Assembly (NCBI RefSeq): GCF_003096815.1
Contig: NZ_QENY01000014.1
Coordinates: 23,101 to 87,100 of the forward strand
Length of the DNA: 64,000 nucleotides
Direction: 5' to 3'
Source of the DNA: Hallella colorans
Lineage (GTDB): Bacteria; Bacteroidota; Bacteroidia; Bacteroidales; Bacteroidaceae
Numbering within the stretch: position 1 is the first letter of the stretch; every line of letters starts with the position of its first letter. Under the pieces are notes generated by a model. The model was not told the origin of the DNA. It was given only the letters and a program-made list of their open reading frames with translations, and did no database searches. A program made the translations under genes and the position numbers. Below are positions 47,728 to 56,357 of the stretch, in pieces.

Positions 47728-48337
47728 AGTTGAGCATTTCTTTGTCGCCCCTGCTATCGCCAAAGGCAGTGATATCATATTCCTCACGGGGCTTGGTGAG
47801 CGCTGCTTTGACACGCCTCACCTTCTCCATGCCATAACAATTTGGGGTGGAAAACTCGCCTGTGACGATACCGTCTCGCACCTCTATCCGCGTGCCCAAT
47901 ATTGTAATGTCGCTCGCGTCTTGTTCTCCGGCTCGTTCTTCAGGCCCAGAGAAGAATGGCCTAACCCAGTTGTCCACGCTTGCGCTCACCACCATTACCT
48001 TGGCCCCATTGTCTAAAGCTCGCCGCATGGCATCTTTGGCCTTGGGGCGTAACAACCATTCCCGACTGTCATTGGCAAATCGCTGGCACAATTTGTCAAA
48101 GTCGGCCAAGCGCGTTCCCTTGAAGAAATATGAAAAAATGCGTTGCTTGGCCTTATGGTTGGGATATCGGTGTAGCAGCATCAGCGCCAAAATGGGTGCG
48201 TGAAGCATAAATCCACACAGCGTTCTCACATTGCCCTTGGCATAGCGAATGAATGCCACGAAAGTGTCTTTTGTGGTGAGCGTACCGTCAAAATCGAACA
48301 GCACGAGCTTTGTTTTAGTTCGCAGGTCAGAAAACAT
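47690..48337 (-). CDS. HAD-superfamily phosphatase (HAD-IB, SerB-like)
   Basis: 215 residues. Catalytic motif LFDFDGTLT (D15, D17), a helical cap (about 30-90), motif II VMVVSASVDNWVRPF and motif IV ITAFGDSRGDKEML. In this context, next to a UbiA-type phosphoribosyltransferase (11-bp overlap), the likely substrate is polyprenyl-phosphoryl-5-phosphoribose, from which it would remove the 5-phosphate. The two activities are found fused in other bacteria. A general phosphoserine phosphatase role is less likely. Confidence 0.8.
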   Translation of the reverse strand: MFSDLRTKTKLVLFDFDGTLTTKDTFVAFIRYAKGNVRTLCGFMLHAPILALMLLHRYPNHKAKQRIFSYFFKGTRLADFDKLCQRFANDSREWLLRPKAKDAMRRALDNGAKVMVVSASVDNWVRPFFSGPEERAGEQDASDITILGTRIEVRDGIVTGEFSTPNCYGMEKVRRVKAALTKPREEYDITAFGDSRGDKEMLNYADRKHYKPFRN

Positions 48338-49247
48338 AAATAATCAAGATGAACGCGACGAACCACGCCGCCACCACGAGTTGCACAAAACGGTCTTTCA
48401 ATATCACTTTTGTGGGGTTGCCACTTTTTTTCTCTACCACCGCTATCTGGATGTAACGCAGCAGTCCCACCAATACGAACATGCTTGTGAGATATAGATT
48501 CTCGTTTCCAAACTGTGCTATCACCTCCGGGCTTATGGTGTACATGATGTAGCATACCAATGTCACGGCGGCGGTGATGGTTATGGCTTGGTTGATGAAT
48601 GTGAGGTTGTAATGTATGGTATTCTTGCGTGGTGGCTCCCCCGTGGCTTCCATTCGGATTACGTCGTCACGCCGTTTGGCGAAACTCATGAATAGCGTTA
48701 ACAGAAATGTCATGAGCACAATCCATTTGCTCAATGTTATGCCTGTGGCCAAACCACCAGCCATAAGTCGCAGCACAAAGCCGAACGCTACCAAGCAAAC
48801 ATCGATGATGGCGTATTGTTTGAGCTTGACGCAATAGGTTATATTGAGCGCCACATAGAACAACGCCACTGCACCCACGCTGAGACATGAGCGTAGGCTG
48901 GATAGGGGGCATGAGCCAAACATGCCGTATAGGGGCGCCAACGCGACCACGCAGCATGCCGAAAGCGCGAGCATCAGTAACATCAGTGCATAGGCTTGGC
49001 GCAAGGACACTGCTCCGGAGGCTATCGGTCGGGTGCACTTCACGGGGTGACGACGGTCGTCAGGCACGTCGATGATGTCATTCAGACAGTAGATGCTCGA
49101 TGCCGCGAAGCAGAAAACCCAGAAGGTGATGAAAGCTGCCGACATGGCTTGGGCGTCGAGCAGCCTGCCACCAAATATCACAGGACCAAAGACAAAGAGG
49201 TTTTTAATCCATTGTGTGGGCCGTATGAGTCTGATATAATGCTTCAT
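48327..49247 (-). CDS. UbiA-type decaprenyl-phosphate phosphoribosyltransferase
   Basis: 306 residues and about 8-9 membrane segments. The N-terminus YIRLIRPTQWIKNLFVFGP and the first Asp-rich motif LNDIIDVPDDRRHPVKCTRP (N56, D57, D60) match the mycobacterial DPPR synthase (Rv3806c) type rather than ubiquinone or heme UbiA enzymes. The second motif is replaced by FAKRRDDVIRME, also seen in that group. It joins PRPP to a polyprenyl phosphate in the inner membrane. The start overlaps the stop of the acyltransferase gene by 4 bp. Confidence 0.85.
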   Translation of the reverse strand: MKHYIRLIRPTQWIKNLFVFGPVIFGGRLLDAQAMSAAFITFWVFCFAASSIYCLNDIIDVPDDRRHPVKCTRPIASGAVSLRQAYALMLLMLALSACCVVALAPLYGMFGSCPLSSLRSCLSVGAVALFYVALNITYCVKLKQYAIIDVCLVAFGFVLRLMAGGLATGITLSKWIVLMTFLLTLFMSFAKRRDDVIRMEATGEPPRKNTIHYNLTFINQAITITAAVTLVCYIMYTISPEVIAQFGNENLYLTSMFVLVGLLRYIQIAVVEKKSGNPTKVILKDRFVQLVVAAWFVAFILIIYVF

Positions 49248-50308
49248 TTCTTAGTCGTTTTAAATATTTTTTCTGTCAACCGCGAGGTTGTCAGCCACAC
49301 GGCCCAAGCCAAAGGGAGCGTGCATGCAAGACATGCGAGGAATGTGATCCAGTAGCTCCAATCCGCGGGCAGGTGCCTTAAAACGAAATGGGCGTGTATG
49401 AGGTATATCTCCAAGCTGATACTTCCAATAAACGCCAAAGCTCGTCTTGCGCCCCTGTCTATGTGCCTCAACGCGGTACCCAACAGCCATGTGCCGCACA
49501 CGGTGACAGGAATATAGACCAATCGTTCTATAAAAAGCGGAAATTTGCCGTGCAAATTTTGCTCCATGTATATACTGGTGCCCATTCCGATGAGGACAAC
49601 AGCCAATAGCAACCACACCGATGACAAGGGTGCGCTGTGTTTTTGCTGCACTCTTTCGCCCATGCCTAAGCCAATGAAAAAGATGGGTACCCTACTCCAG
49701 AATATCTCTAAATGCCCCACGGCGTTATGGATTGGGGCTACCCATTGCACAGCCACGCACCACACGACCATCACCACGGGCAACCAGCGGTACGTGGTGT
49801 CGCGCTTGATAAGGTTCATATAGGCAGGTGCGAAAAGATAGAGCATCATGGCGGCGGGTATATACCAAAACGTTAATTCGTCGTGAAGCCAGAAGCCCCA
49901 GTTGATAGTGATGTCACCGAAGAGGTCTACCCATGCCATCGTGTCGCCCCCCTTGAACCGCGGGATGTAGTAAAGGCTGGCCATGAGCAGCCATGCTGGA
50001 TAGACACGGAGATACCGACGTTTGAAAAAGTGTTTGTAGTTTGGGTTCTTAGTCCATGAGAACCATAGCCCCACGCCACTGAGAAAGAAAAATATATCCA
50101 CGCCGATATTGCCCATTCTGTGTAGTCCAAAGAACGGGTTGTGCGACGAAAGGGGCACATGGAACAGCATAATCATCAACATGGCAAGACCCATCAGCTC
50201 TCCTCGGTAGGTGCTGATGTCGGCCAATGTTAGCCGATAGCCATCCTCGTGGGCGTTTGCCCATAAGGGTATTTTCAAGTCGTGATGCTGTGTGGTGTGT
50301 GTGTTCAT
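49244..50308 (-). CDS. Membrane O-acyltransferase (acyltransferase 3 family)
   Basis: 354 residues and about 10 membrane segments. Family parts are YRGELMGLAMLMIMLFHVPL (with the conserved His), NIGVDIFFFLSGVGLWFSW, YLRVYPAWLLMA and SLEIYLIHAHFVLR at the end. Members transfer acetyl or other acyl groups to surface glycans (OafA-like). It lies between another acyltransferase (69-bp gap) and the UbiA gene (4-bp overlap). Target is unknown but probably the same glycan. Confidence 0.88.
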   Translation of the reverse strand: MNTHTTQHHDLKIPLWANAHEDGYRLTLADISTYRGELMGLAMLMIMLFHVPLSSHNPFFGLHRMGNIGVDIFFFLSGVGLWFSWTKNPNYKHFFKRRYLRVYPAWLLMASLYYIPRFKGGDTMAWVDLFGDITINWGFWLHDELTFWYIPAAMMLYLFAPAYMNLIKRDTTYRWLPVVMVVWCVAVQWVAPIHNAVGHLEIFWSRVPIFFIGLGMGERVQQKHSAPLSSVWLLLAVVLIGMGTSIYMEQNLHGKFPLFIERLVYIPVTVCGTWLLGTALRHIDRGARRALAFIGSISLEIYLIHAHFVLRHLPADWSYWITFLACLACTLPLAWAVWLTTSRLTEKIFKTTKK

Positions 50309-50377
50309 GTGCTGAGTAACATGATGTTGTTGGGGCTATGACATGTCTTGTTTTTGTCGCAGAAAGCTTTTGTCGTC

Positions 50378-51487
50378 TTATCCCATCTTTATTTTTTTCA
50401 TAATCTCATTGATAAGCCATGCCGCGCCTATTGAGGCGATGATGTAAAGCAATAGTCCGGCGTAGGTGTCGCCATGTCGAGATATGGGTATGAATACTTT
50501 TCGTAGCGCGGGGTGGATGACAAACAGGGCTGCCGATATGCCACCCATCCACTGCAATGCTTTCCAAATGGTATCGGTTACGATATTGGCAGGCACGCTC
50601 TTCAATGATTTTACAAAATAGACAGCGGCATAGCACACCAGCGCAGGCACAAGCGTCCAGCCCCAAAAGTTGTTGCCGAAACCAACTACAAAAAACGTTG
50701 TGACCACAAACGACATGAGTAATGCCACCGTGGAGAGGTTCACCAAAATGACCCGTTGACCGTGGCGCGCGAACAGCAGCCCCATACCAAAGGGCAGCAT
50801 GCCACCCATGAAGTTGTACCGATAGCGATTGAGAGCCTCGCTTTCAGGTCCGAGACAGAGCTGTCCGCCAATGCAGAGTGCCATCAATGCTACCGTCCAG
50901 GCCCAGTGTCGGCGATAGAGCAGCAGCCGGTACACAATGTAGAGCTGGAGCATCAGCCCGAAAAACCAGTAAGGTCCTGGCCAGATATTCTGGTCGGGTT
51001 CTGACAAAAGGTTGTTGAACATGCCCATTTGCGCCACGATTTGCAGCACGGAGTAGTGCCAACTACCGGGTGTAATGGCATCCACAAAGATAAAGCACAC
51101 GAAGCCCACGAACATCATTTGGAACAGTTTGAGATAGTGCTTTTTGACAAACATCCACGTGTCGCCAACGCTGTCATGGTCTTGTGCCGTGGCGGGCGAT
51201 GTCGCGCCATACTTCCGTTCCAACCCATATGCACTGAGAAACAAGAAGATTGGTACGCCGTAGTGTCCGAAAAACGATAGTATGTGCATAGGCCACAGGT
51301 AGTCGGGGTTGCTTGCTACTTGTGAGAACCAGTCTGCGTTGCGCTTGAAAAACTGATATTCGTTTTCCTTCACCACGGGGCCGAGCCAGTGGCAATAGTT
51401 ATGCAAGAAAATGCCTATGATGGCCATTCCTCGTAGCGCGTTGCACTCAGTGCGCGAGAGAAGCGCGACATTCATTTTGTATTTCAT
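50378..51487 (-). CDS. Membrane O-acyltransferase (acyltransferase 3 family), second copy
   Basis: 369 residues and about 10 membrane segments. The pattern CNALRGMAIIGIFLHNYCHW carries the conserved Arg and His. GVPIFLFLSAYGLERKYG follows, and the end has GGISAALFVIHPALRK. It differs clearly from the neighbour at 49244-50308, with a longer insertion after the first segment, so the two are not a recent duplication. It lies 35 bp after the phosphoethanolamine transferase gene on the same strand. Confidence 0.85.
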   Translation of the reverse strand: MKYKMNVALLSRTECNALRGMAIIGIFLHNYCHWLGPVVKENEYQFFKRNADWFSQVASNPDYLWPMHILSFFGHYGVPIFLFLSAYGLERKYGATSPATAQDHDSVGDTWMFVKKHYLKLFQMMFVGFVCFIFVDAITPGSWHYSVLQIVAQMGMFNNLLSEPDQNIWPGPYWFFGLMLQLYIVYRLLLYRRHWAWTVALMALCIGGQLCLGPESEALNRYRYNFMGGMLPFGMGLLFARHGQRVILVNLSTVALLMSFVVTTFFVVGFGNNFWGWTLVPALVCYAAVYFVKSLKSVPANIVTDTIWKALQWMGGISAALFVIHPALRKVFIPISRHGDTYAGLLLYIIASIGAAWLINEIMKKIKMG

Positions 51488-51522
51488 GACGATCGGTGAT
51501 AATAGGATGATGGCGGTGGCGT

Positions 51523-53454
51523 TTATTTCTGCTTGGCAGACTCGGCGTAGTGACGTTCTCGCAAATAGTCATAGTCGGTGGTGTTCTTCAGTATGCGAGG
51601 CCTTCGCTCATCGTACTCGGTCGAGAGCAAGTTGTATTCGGGCCTGTAGTCTTTGGTTTTGATGCCAGCTAACCACAGCATCATGTGTGGCAGGGCGTCG
51701 GTCATAAATCGCTTGTCTTTGGCTTTTCGGATGGCTCTGTATACGTTTCTGTGCCCTTTCACGTATTTGCGAGAGCAATATATCCAGAATGGGATCTCAA
51801 ATTCGTAGTGGGCCAAGGACCAGTCTATGGCCGCGCTGTGGTTGCGACAGATGAAATTTCGCCCCGGTTCGTAACATTCCTCGCCGTGGTCTGGCATGTA
51901 GATGACAATGGCCTTCTTGTGTTCAAAACGCTTGATGATGGCGTCCACGATGGAATCGTTGTAGAGCACGGCGTTGTCGTAGTCGGCGATGATACGTCGC
52001 TTCTTCTCGTCGAGTTCCGGTCGCGTCTTCGCATACGCCTCTGGCCCAAACTTGCGCTGTGCGTTGGGGCACCGTGTGCGGTAGTTCACGTGTTGGCCTA
52101 TGAGATGGAAGATGATGAGATTGGGGTTGTCGTTGGTTATCTCTCCGCGTTCCACTAATCGGTCATAGTCATCGAGCAGTCCGTCATCATATTGGTGTGT
52201 TTGTGTGTTGCGGGTGTCAAACTGTGCCTTGCTCAGTGTGGCGTTGTTCAGGAAAAAGCCGCCAGAGAAATCGTATACGGCATCTTTGGCCTTGGGCAAG
52301 AATTGGTTGGTGAGAAAACTCACATGGTATCCAGCCTTACGAAATATAGCTGGGAAGAGCGGGTAGTCGCACCATTCACCTTCCTGTCCTACTACATGTG
52401 TGGAGAGCACGTTCTTGAAGACAAAGCTCGTGAGGTTCCAGCAGCTCACCACGTCGGTGAATTTGGTGAGCAGTCCGCTGCGCTCACGTCTCATTTGGCG
52501 TGGTGTGGTCTTGAGATAGTAGCCGTATTGGTAGCTGTGCGCCTTGCCATAGCTCTCTCCGATGATAAGAACGATGGTGGGCGAACGCTGTGTGCAAGTG
52601 TCTACCGCTATCTTCTCATTAGTGGCAATGCACCGTCCTATCTGCTCGTCGGCCAATGAATTGCTGTATATGCTGAATGCCAAGCGGTAGATGGGCAAAT
52701 AGAGCACGGCGTGATCTTTCTCGGTCAAGATGTGCTCCACGGTGCCGATGGTGTCTGCGGTCATCAGCCTGACTGTCTCTTTTATATTGTGCCAGCTTGC
52801 GTTTATGCTCATCGCCAAAAGTGCGGCGATGGCCAAGCCCCCAGCATAGTCTAATTTCCACTTGGTGGCCTTAGCGTCTATGGCCATGAGCCACGCTCTG
52901 ACCGTTTGGCGTGTGTGTTTGCTTGGTAGGTGGAAAAAGTGCCGACGCACTACCCATAGGGCATGAATGAGGATGAGCAAAAATATCCAGCCGAGGGGCG
53001 AAAAGAGAATGTCTACGGTGAGAAATGCCCGAATAAAATCGCCTGCTTCTCTGCTATCGGTCTCGTTCACGAGCATGAGCATCGTGGGATTGAGTGTTGA
53101 GGCGAATTTCCAAAAGCAGTAGATGTCAATGATAGACACGGTGTAGAGCACGATGTAGAGCAACCGTTTCAGCCATGTGCGTATCTTGCGAGGAAAAAGC
53201 GTGAGTACCGCGCAGACGCAATAATCAAACAAAAATAGCTCTAAATAGATATTCTCGTATAATGTAGCGTCTTTGTGGTGAGGCAAAGTGAGGATGGCAC
53301 TCAGCATACCGAGCGCATACATCATCACGAAGAAAACGCTGTTCCTCATGATGGGCTTCAGCAATAGCAGTGCCACTTGTCTCAAAGTCTTCACGAATGC
53401 TTGTTTTATTATTTTCTGCAAAAATAGTATAAAAATAGGAGATAAACAATGCAC
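51523..53454 (-). CDS. Phosphoethanolamine transferase (EptA-like, alkaline-phosphatase fold)
   Basis: 643 residues as drawn. A membrane domain with about five segments (about 10-180) is followed by a periplasmic sulfatase-fold domain from about 290. Metal and catalytic parts: VLIIGESYGKAHS (Glu ligand), the Thr nucleophile region SCWNLTSFVFKNVLS, FHLIGQH, and IYMPDHGEECYEPG (DHG metal ligands). Such enzymes add phosphoethanolamine to lipid A or a glycan. Met36 (MRNSVFFVMMYALGM, 53349) is a plausible alternative start. First gene of the seven-gene operon. Confidence 0.85.
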   Translation of the reverse strand: MHCLSPIFILFLQKIIKQAFVKTLRQVALLLLKPIMRNSVFFVMMYALGMLSAILTLPHHKDATLYENIYLELFLFDYCVCAVLTLFPRKIRTWLKRLLYIVLYTVSIIDIYCFWKFASTLNPTMLMLVNETDSREAGDFIRAFLTVDILFSPLGWIFLLILIHALWVVRRHFFHLPSKHTRQTVRAWLMAIDAKATKWKLDYAGGLAIAALLAMSINASWHNIKETVRLMTADTIGTVEHILTEKDHAVLYLPIYRLAFSIYSNSLADEQIGRCIATNEKIAVDTCTQRSPTIVLIIGESYGKAHSYQYGYYLKTTPRQMRRERSGLLTKFTDVVSCWNLTSFVFKNVLSTHVVGQEGEWCDYPLFPAIFRKAGYHVSFLTNQFLPKAKDAVYDFSGGFFLNNATLSKAQFDTRNTQTHQYDDGLLDDYDRLVERGEITNDNPNLIIFHLIGQHVNYRTRCPNAQRKFGPEAYAKTRPELDEKKRRIIADYDNAVLYNDSIVDAIIKRFEHKKAIVIYMPDHGEECYEPGRNFICRNHSAAIDWSLAHYEFEIPFWIYCSRKYVKGHRNVYRAIRKAKDKRFMTDALPHMMLWLAGIKTKDYRPEYNLLSTEYDERRPRILKNTTDYDYLRERHYAESAKQK

Positions 53455-53989
53455 ATGCCCTAAATTAACACGAAAGAAGTGTTGTCAAGCGTGCTTTGGC
53501 TTGTTTTGACGCATTGGGTGAGGTATGATGGAGATATTGATGGACTGGCATGCCTAAGCTGAAAAATATTGACAAAGTAGTTTCTGTAAATCGTGTATTT
53601 GCTGTCGGGGTTGGCCTTGCACGCAAATACACGAAAAATGCGAGTTTTTTGTAAAGCCTTGTCTTGCAGATCGCTATGACATTTTGGTGTTTTTTGGTGT
53701 GCAAAAGTTTTCTTTCCGACTTGCCATTAGTGCTTAAAGCTGTGGCGATTAGGCCTTTGTCGCAACATCAATGAGACTTAATCGCGGGCTCAATGGGCCT
53801 TAAACGTGGTGCGATTGGATAGCATTTGTGGTTTGACGACAAAATCGAGATATCCGTAATGGCGAAAATTTGCCAAGAAACTGATTTTTTTTGCGCTAAA
53901 AGACAGGTTGTGGAGGATGCTTTTTTTGTGATATTATTTTGAAAAAATGGAGTTTTGTCAATGTGCCTTGACATTCTAAAGGTGTGTGC
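53455..53989. other. Spacer with dispersed element, between eptA-like gene and nadD
   Basis: 535 bp without a protein gene. Most of it is copy C of the dispersed element (53561-53945). The 100 bp nearest the eptA-like gene probably contain its promoter, but no clean box was seen. The last 45 bp before nadD show nothing. Confidence 0.6.
53561..53945 (+). repeat. Dispersed ~385-nt element, copy C
   Basis: Begins GAAAAATATTGACAAA (53561-53576). AAAGTTTTC follows after exactly 127 nt (53704-53712), then 13 nt, then ATTAGTGCTTA (53726-53736) and CGATTAGGC (53746-53754). It holds an 11-bp inverted repeat CGTGTATTTGC / GCAAATACACG (53592-53602 with 53623-53633). It ends TTTTTTTGTGATATT. The end is an imperfect inverted copy of the beginning. 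No ORF longer than about 60 codons with normal codon use. Confidence 0.7.
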
Positions 53990-54616
53990 TTACCGATACA
54001 GTTTTTGCACCATTGGCAAGATGGCGTCAGGCACTAAACCGTCTATGGGCTGTCTCGCTTTGACGCGACGCCTTATCTCTGTGCTGCTTAGAGGGTAGAG
54101 CTGTGTGTCGACGAGGTGCACGTTGGGAGGTAGCTTGGAGCGATCTATGGGATAGCCCTTGCGTGGATAGATCGCTATCTCGTGATGCGAGAGTATGTAT
54201 TGCGGTTCGGCCCAGCGGTCGAATGCCAGCCAGTTGTCGGCGCCGATGATAAGGATGAATGTGCGTTCCGGATAGTCGGTGGCTAAGTGCTTGAGCGTGT
54301 TCCACATATAAGAAGGCTTGGGCAGGTGGAACTCGTAGTCGGAGGCTTTCAGTGTTGGTTCTGTGGCGAGCGCTCGACTTGTGAGATCGAGTCGTGAGCG
54401 GTCGTCTAAAAGTTGGGTATCGTTGGTCTTGAAGGGGTTGAGAGGCGAGACCATGAACCACACTTCTTCCAAATGGGCTGCTTGGAGTATTTGGCGCGCC
54501 AACGCAATGTGCCCCACATGAATGGGGTTGAAGCTGCCGCCGAACACTCCTGTGCGCAACCTCCTGTCGTGGGTGGTGGCGCGTGTGGCAAGCGATGGCG
54601 GCGCGATGGCGTTCAT
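53990..54616 (-). CDS. nadD: Nicotinate-nucleotide adenylyltransferase
   Basis: 208 residues. Nucleotidyltransferase signature GVFGGSFNPIHVGHIALA (about 23-40) with the HxGH; substrate/ATP site parts are FMVSPLNPFK, FILIIGADNW and the C-terminal SSTEIRRRV. It converts nicotinate mononucleotide and ATP to deamido-NAD. The N-terminal 20 residues are variable. It is the last gene of the yicC-gmk-nadD cluster on the minus strand (59 bp after gmk). Confidence 0.93.
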   Translation of the reverse strand: MNAIAPPSLATRATTHDRRLRTGVFGGSFNPIHVGHIALARQILQAAHLEEVWFMVSPLNPFKTNDTQLLDDRSRLDLTSRALATEPTLKASDYEFHLPKPSYMWNTLKHLATDYPERTFILIIGADNWLAFDRWAEPQYILSHHEIAIYPRKGYPIDRSKLPPNVHLVDTQLYPLSSTEIRRRVKARQPIDGLVPDAILPMVQKLYR

Positions 54617-54675
54617 AAGCGTGTGGATAAATATAAAGCTGGGTGCCTACTGATGGATGATAAGGCGCAAGATAA

Positions 54676-55266
54676 CTATTTTTTTAAAAACTCGCTGACT
54701 ATCTCATAGGTTTCGTTTTGGGCTTTCGTAAGGTCGTCATTGACAATGATGCGGTCAAAACGGTTGGCGAAAGTCATTTCGTAGGCCGCTTTGTCCAGCC
54801 GCTGCTTGATTACGTCTGGTGCATCTGTGGCTCGTCTCTCCAAGCGGCGACGCAGCTCATTGACGGATGGCGGCTGAATAAATACGCTTAGTGCGCGGTC
54901 GCCGTAATAGTCTTTGATATTGCAACCTCCCTTCACGTCTACGTCAAACACAACGTTTTGGCCTTTCTCGCGCTGGTTTTCGACCTGCGATTTCAAGGTG
55001 CCGTAGAAACGGCCGGGGTAAACTTCCTCGTACTCCAAGAACTCGTTTCCGTCTATCTTGGACAGAAACTCGTCGGTCGAAAGAAAGAAATACTCCACGC
55101 CATGTCGCTCGGTGCCACGTGGAGCCCGGTTGGTGCATGATATGGAGAAAGCCAGACGCAACTCGGGATGCTCGTGCATGAGATAATTGACGATGGTGCT
55201 TTTGCCGCTTCCGCTGGGTGCACTGAAGATGATGAGTTTGGCGTTTGGCGTGTTATTGGCGTTCAT
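54676..55266 (-). CDS. gmk: Guanylate kinase
   Basis: 196 residues. P-loop FSAPSGSGKSTI (about 14-25), the GMP-binding SCTNRAPRGTERHGVEYFFLS, FLEYEEVYPGRFYGTLKS and FDVDVKGGCNIKDYYG all fit. It phosphorylates GMP to GDP. It lies between yicC (112 bp upstream) and nadD, a common arrangement in Bacteroidales. Confidence 0.97.
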   Translation of the reverse strand: MNANNTPNAKLIIFSAPSGSGKSTIVNYLMHEHPELRLAFSISCTNRAPRGTERHGVEYFFLSTDEFLSKIDGNEFLEYEEVYPGRFYGTLKSQVENQREKGQNVVFDVDVKGGCNIKDYYGDRALSVFIQPPSVNELRRRLERRATDAPDVIKQRLDKAAYEMTFANRFDRIIVNDDLTKAQNETYEIVSEFLKK

Positions 55267-55378
55267 AGTCGATGATGTGAAGGGTGGATGGGTGGTTTGA
55301 TGTTGGGCCCCGGAACCGTTGTCGTATGGTATTAAGGATGCCCGGATGAGGATAGCGATGGTTGGGGCAGGTATGTCT

Positions 55379-56254
55379 TTATAGTACGTTGAGTACCTGC
55401 TCTTTGATTTGCTCTAACTCATCCTTCATTTTTACCACGATGTTTTGCATTTCCGCTTGGTTGCTTTTAGAGCCAGTGGTGTTTATCTCGCGCCCCATTT
55501 CTTGGGCGATAAAGCCTAATTTTTTGCCGTTGGGCTGCTCTTCGGCCATAGTCTCGCTGAAATATTTAAGATGATTGGCCAGTCGTTGTTTCTCCTCGTT
55601 GATGTCAAGCTTCTCGATATAGTAAATGAGTTCTTGCTCGAGCCGGTTTTTGTTATAATCCACTTCGGGTATTTGCTTCAACCCATTGATGATACTTTCT
55701 TTTATTTTAGGTACTCGGCTTGCCTCGAATGGTTCTATCTCTTGGAGCAACCGGCTGATGTTGGCAATTTTTTCGTTGAACTTTTTCTCGAGGGCGGCAC
55801 CTTCTTGGCGGCGGAAGTCTATCGTCTCGGCCAAGGCTTTGTCGATGGCTTGGCTCGCCATGCTCCACTCTTCGTCGTCAAGTTGCTCGGCGTCTGTCTT
55901 GAGAAGCACGTCGGGCATGCGTAGCAACGTGGCGTACCAATCGGTTGGCTCGGGTATGCCGGTGTGCTCGGAGATGGTTTTTATCTGGTTGTAATAATTC
56001 TCAACAAGCGAGGCGTTGATGGGAGTGGCGTCTACAAGGTCGCTTTTTTCGATCCAAATCGAAAAGTCTACCTTCCCTCTCTTGAGCGCTGCGGCAAGTT
56101 TTTGGCGTATCTCCATCTCTCTCTCCCGGTAAAGCGGAGCTATGCGAACGGATAGATCCAAGGACTTGCTATTTAATGATTTTATCTCAACGTTAATCTT
56201 CTTGTCTCTATATGTTACGACAGACTTGCCGTAACCGGTCATTGATAGTATCAT
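55379..56254 (-). CDS. yicC: YicC-family endoribonuclease
   Basis: About 291 residues from Met 56254 (MILSMTGYGKS), the usual length and start of YicC. It has VEIKSLNSKSLDLSVRI near the N-terminus and, at the C-terminus, the DUF1732 pattern ANHLKYFSETMAE, GKKLGFIAQEMGREINTTGSKS and VVKMKDELEQIKEQVLNV. YicC proteins are endoribonucleases acting on RNA turnover. The longer frame to 56281 runs into the promoter. First gene of yicC-gmk-nadD; its promoter is divergent from that of tsaB. Confidence 0.92.
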   Translation of the reverse strand: MILSMTGYGKSVVTYRDKKINVEIKSLNSKSLDLSVRIAPLYREREMEIRQKLAAALKRGKVDFSIWIEKSDLVDATPINASLVENYYNQIKTISEHTGIPEPTDWYATLLRMPDVLLKTDAEQLDDEEWSMASQAIDKALAETIDFRRQEGAALEKKFNEKIANISRLLQEIEPFEASRVPKIKESIINGLKQIPEVDYNKNRLEQELIYYIEKLDINEEKQRLANHLKYFSETMAEEQPNGKKLGFIAQEMGREINTTGSKSNQAEMQNIVVKMKDELEQIKEQVLNVL

Positions 56255-56278
56255 AGTTTCTTGCAAGTTAAATTTCTG

Positions 56279-56316
56279 CAAAAATACAAAAAATGCAGGA
56301 AAAAAGAGTAAATTTG
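56279..56316. promoter_or_regulatory. Divergent promoter boxes, yicC / tsaB
   Basis: Minus strand TATTTTTG (56286-56279) for yicC, plus strand TAAATTTG (56309-56316) for tsaB. The -33 elements are poor. Confidence 0.5.
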
Positions 56317-56357
56317 CAATTTATTAAGATTATTCGATAGTAAACGAGGAAAAAGTT

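Noticed and set aside
53561..53945. CRISPR array or tandem repeats in the spacer
   Set aside because: Short TAATCG/TTAAACG words recur but without constant repeat length or unique spacers; the order is that of a single dispersed element.
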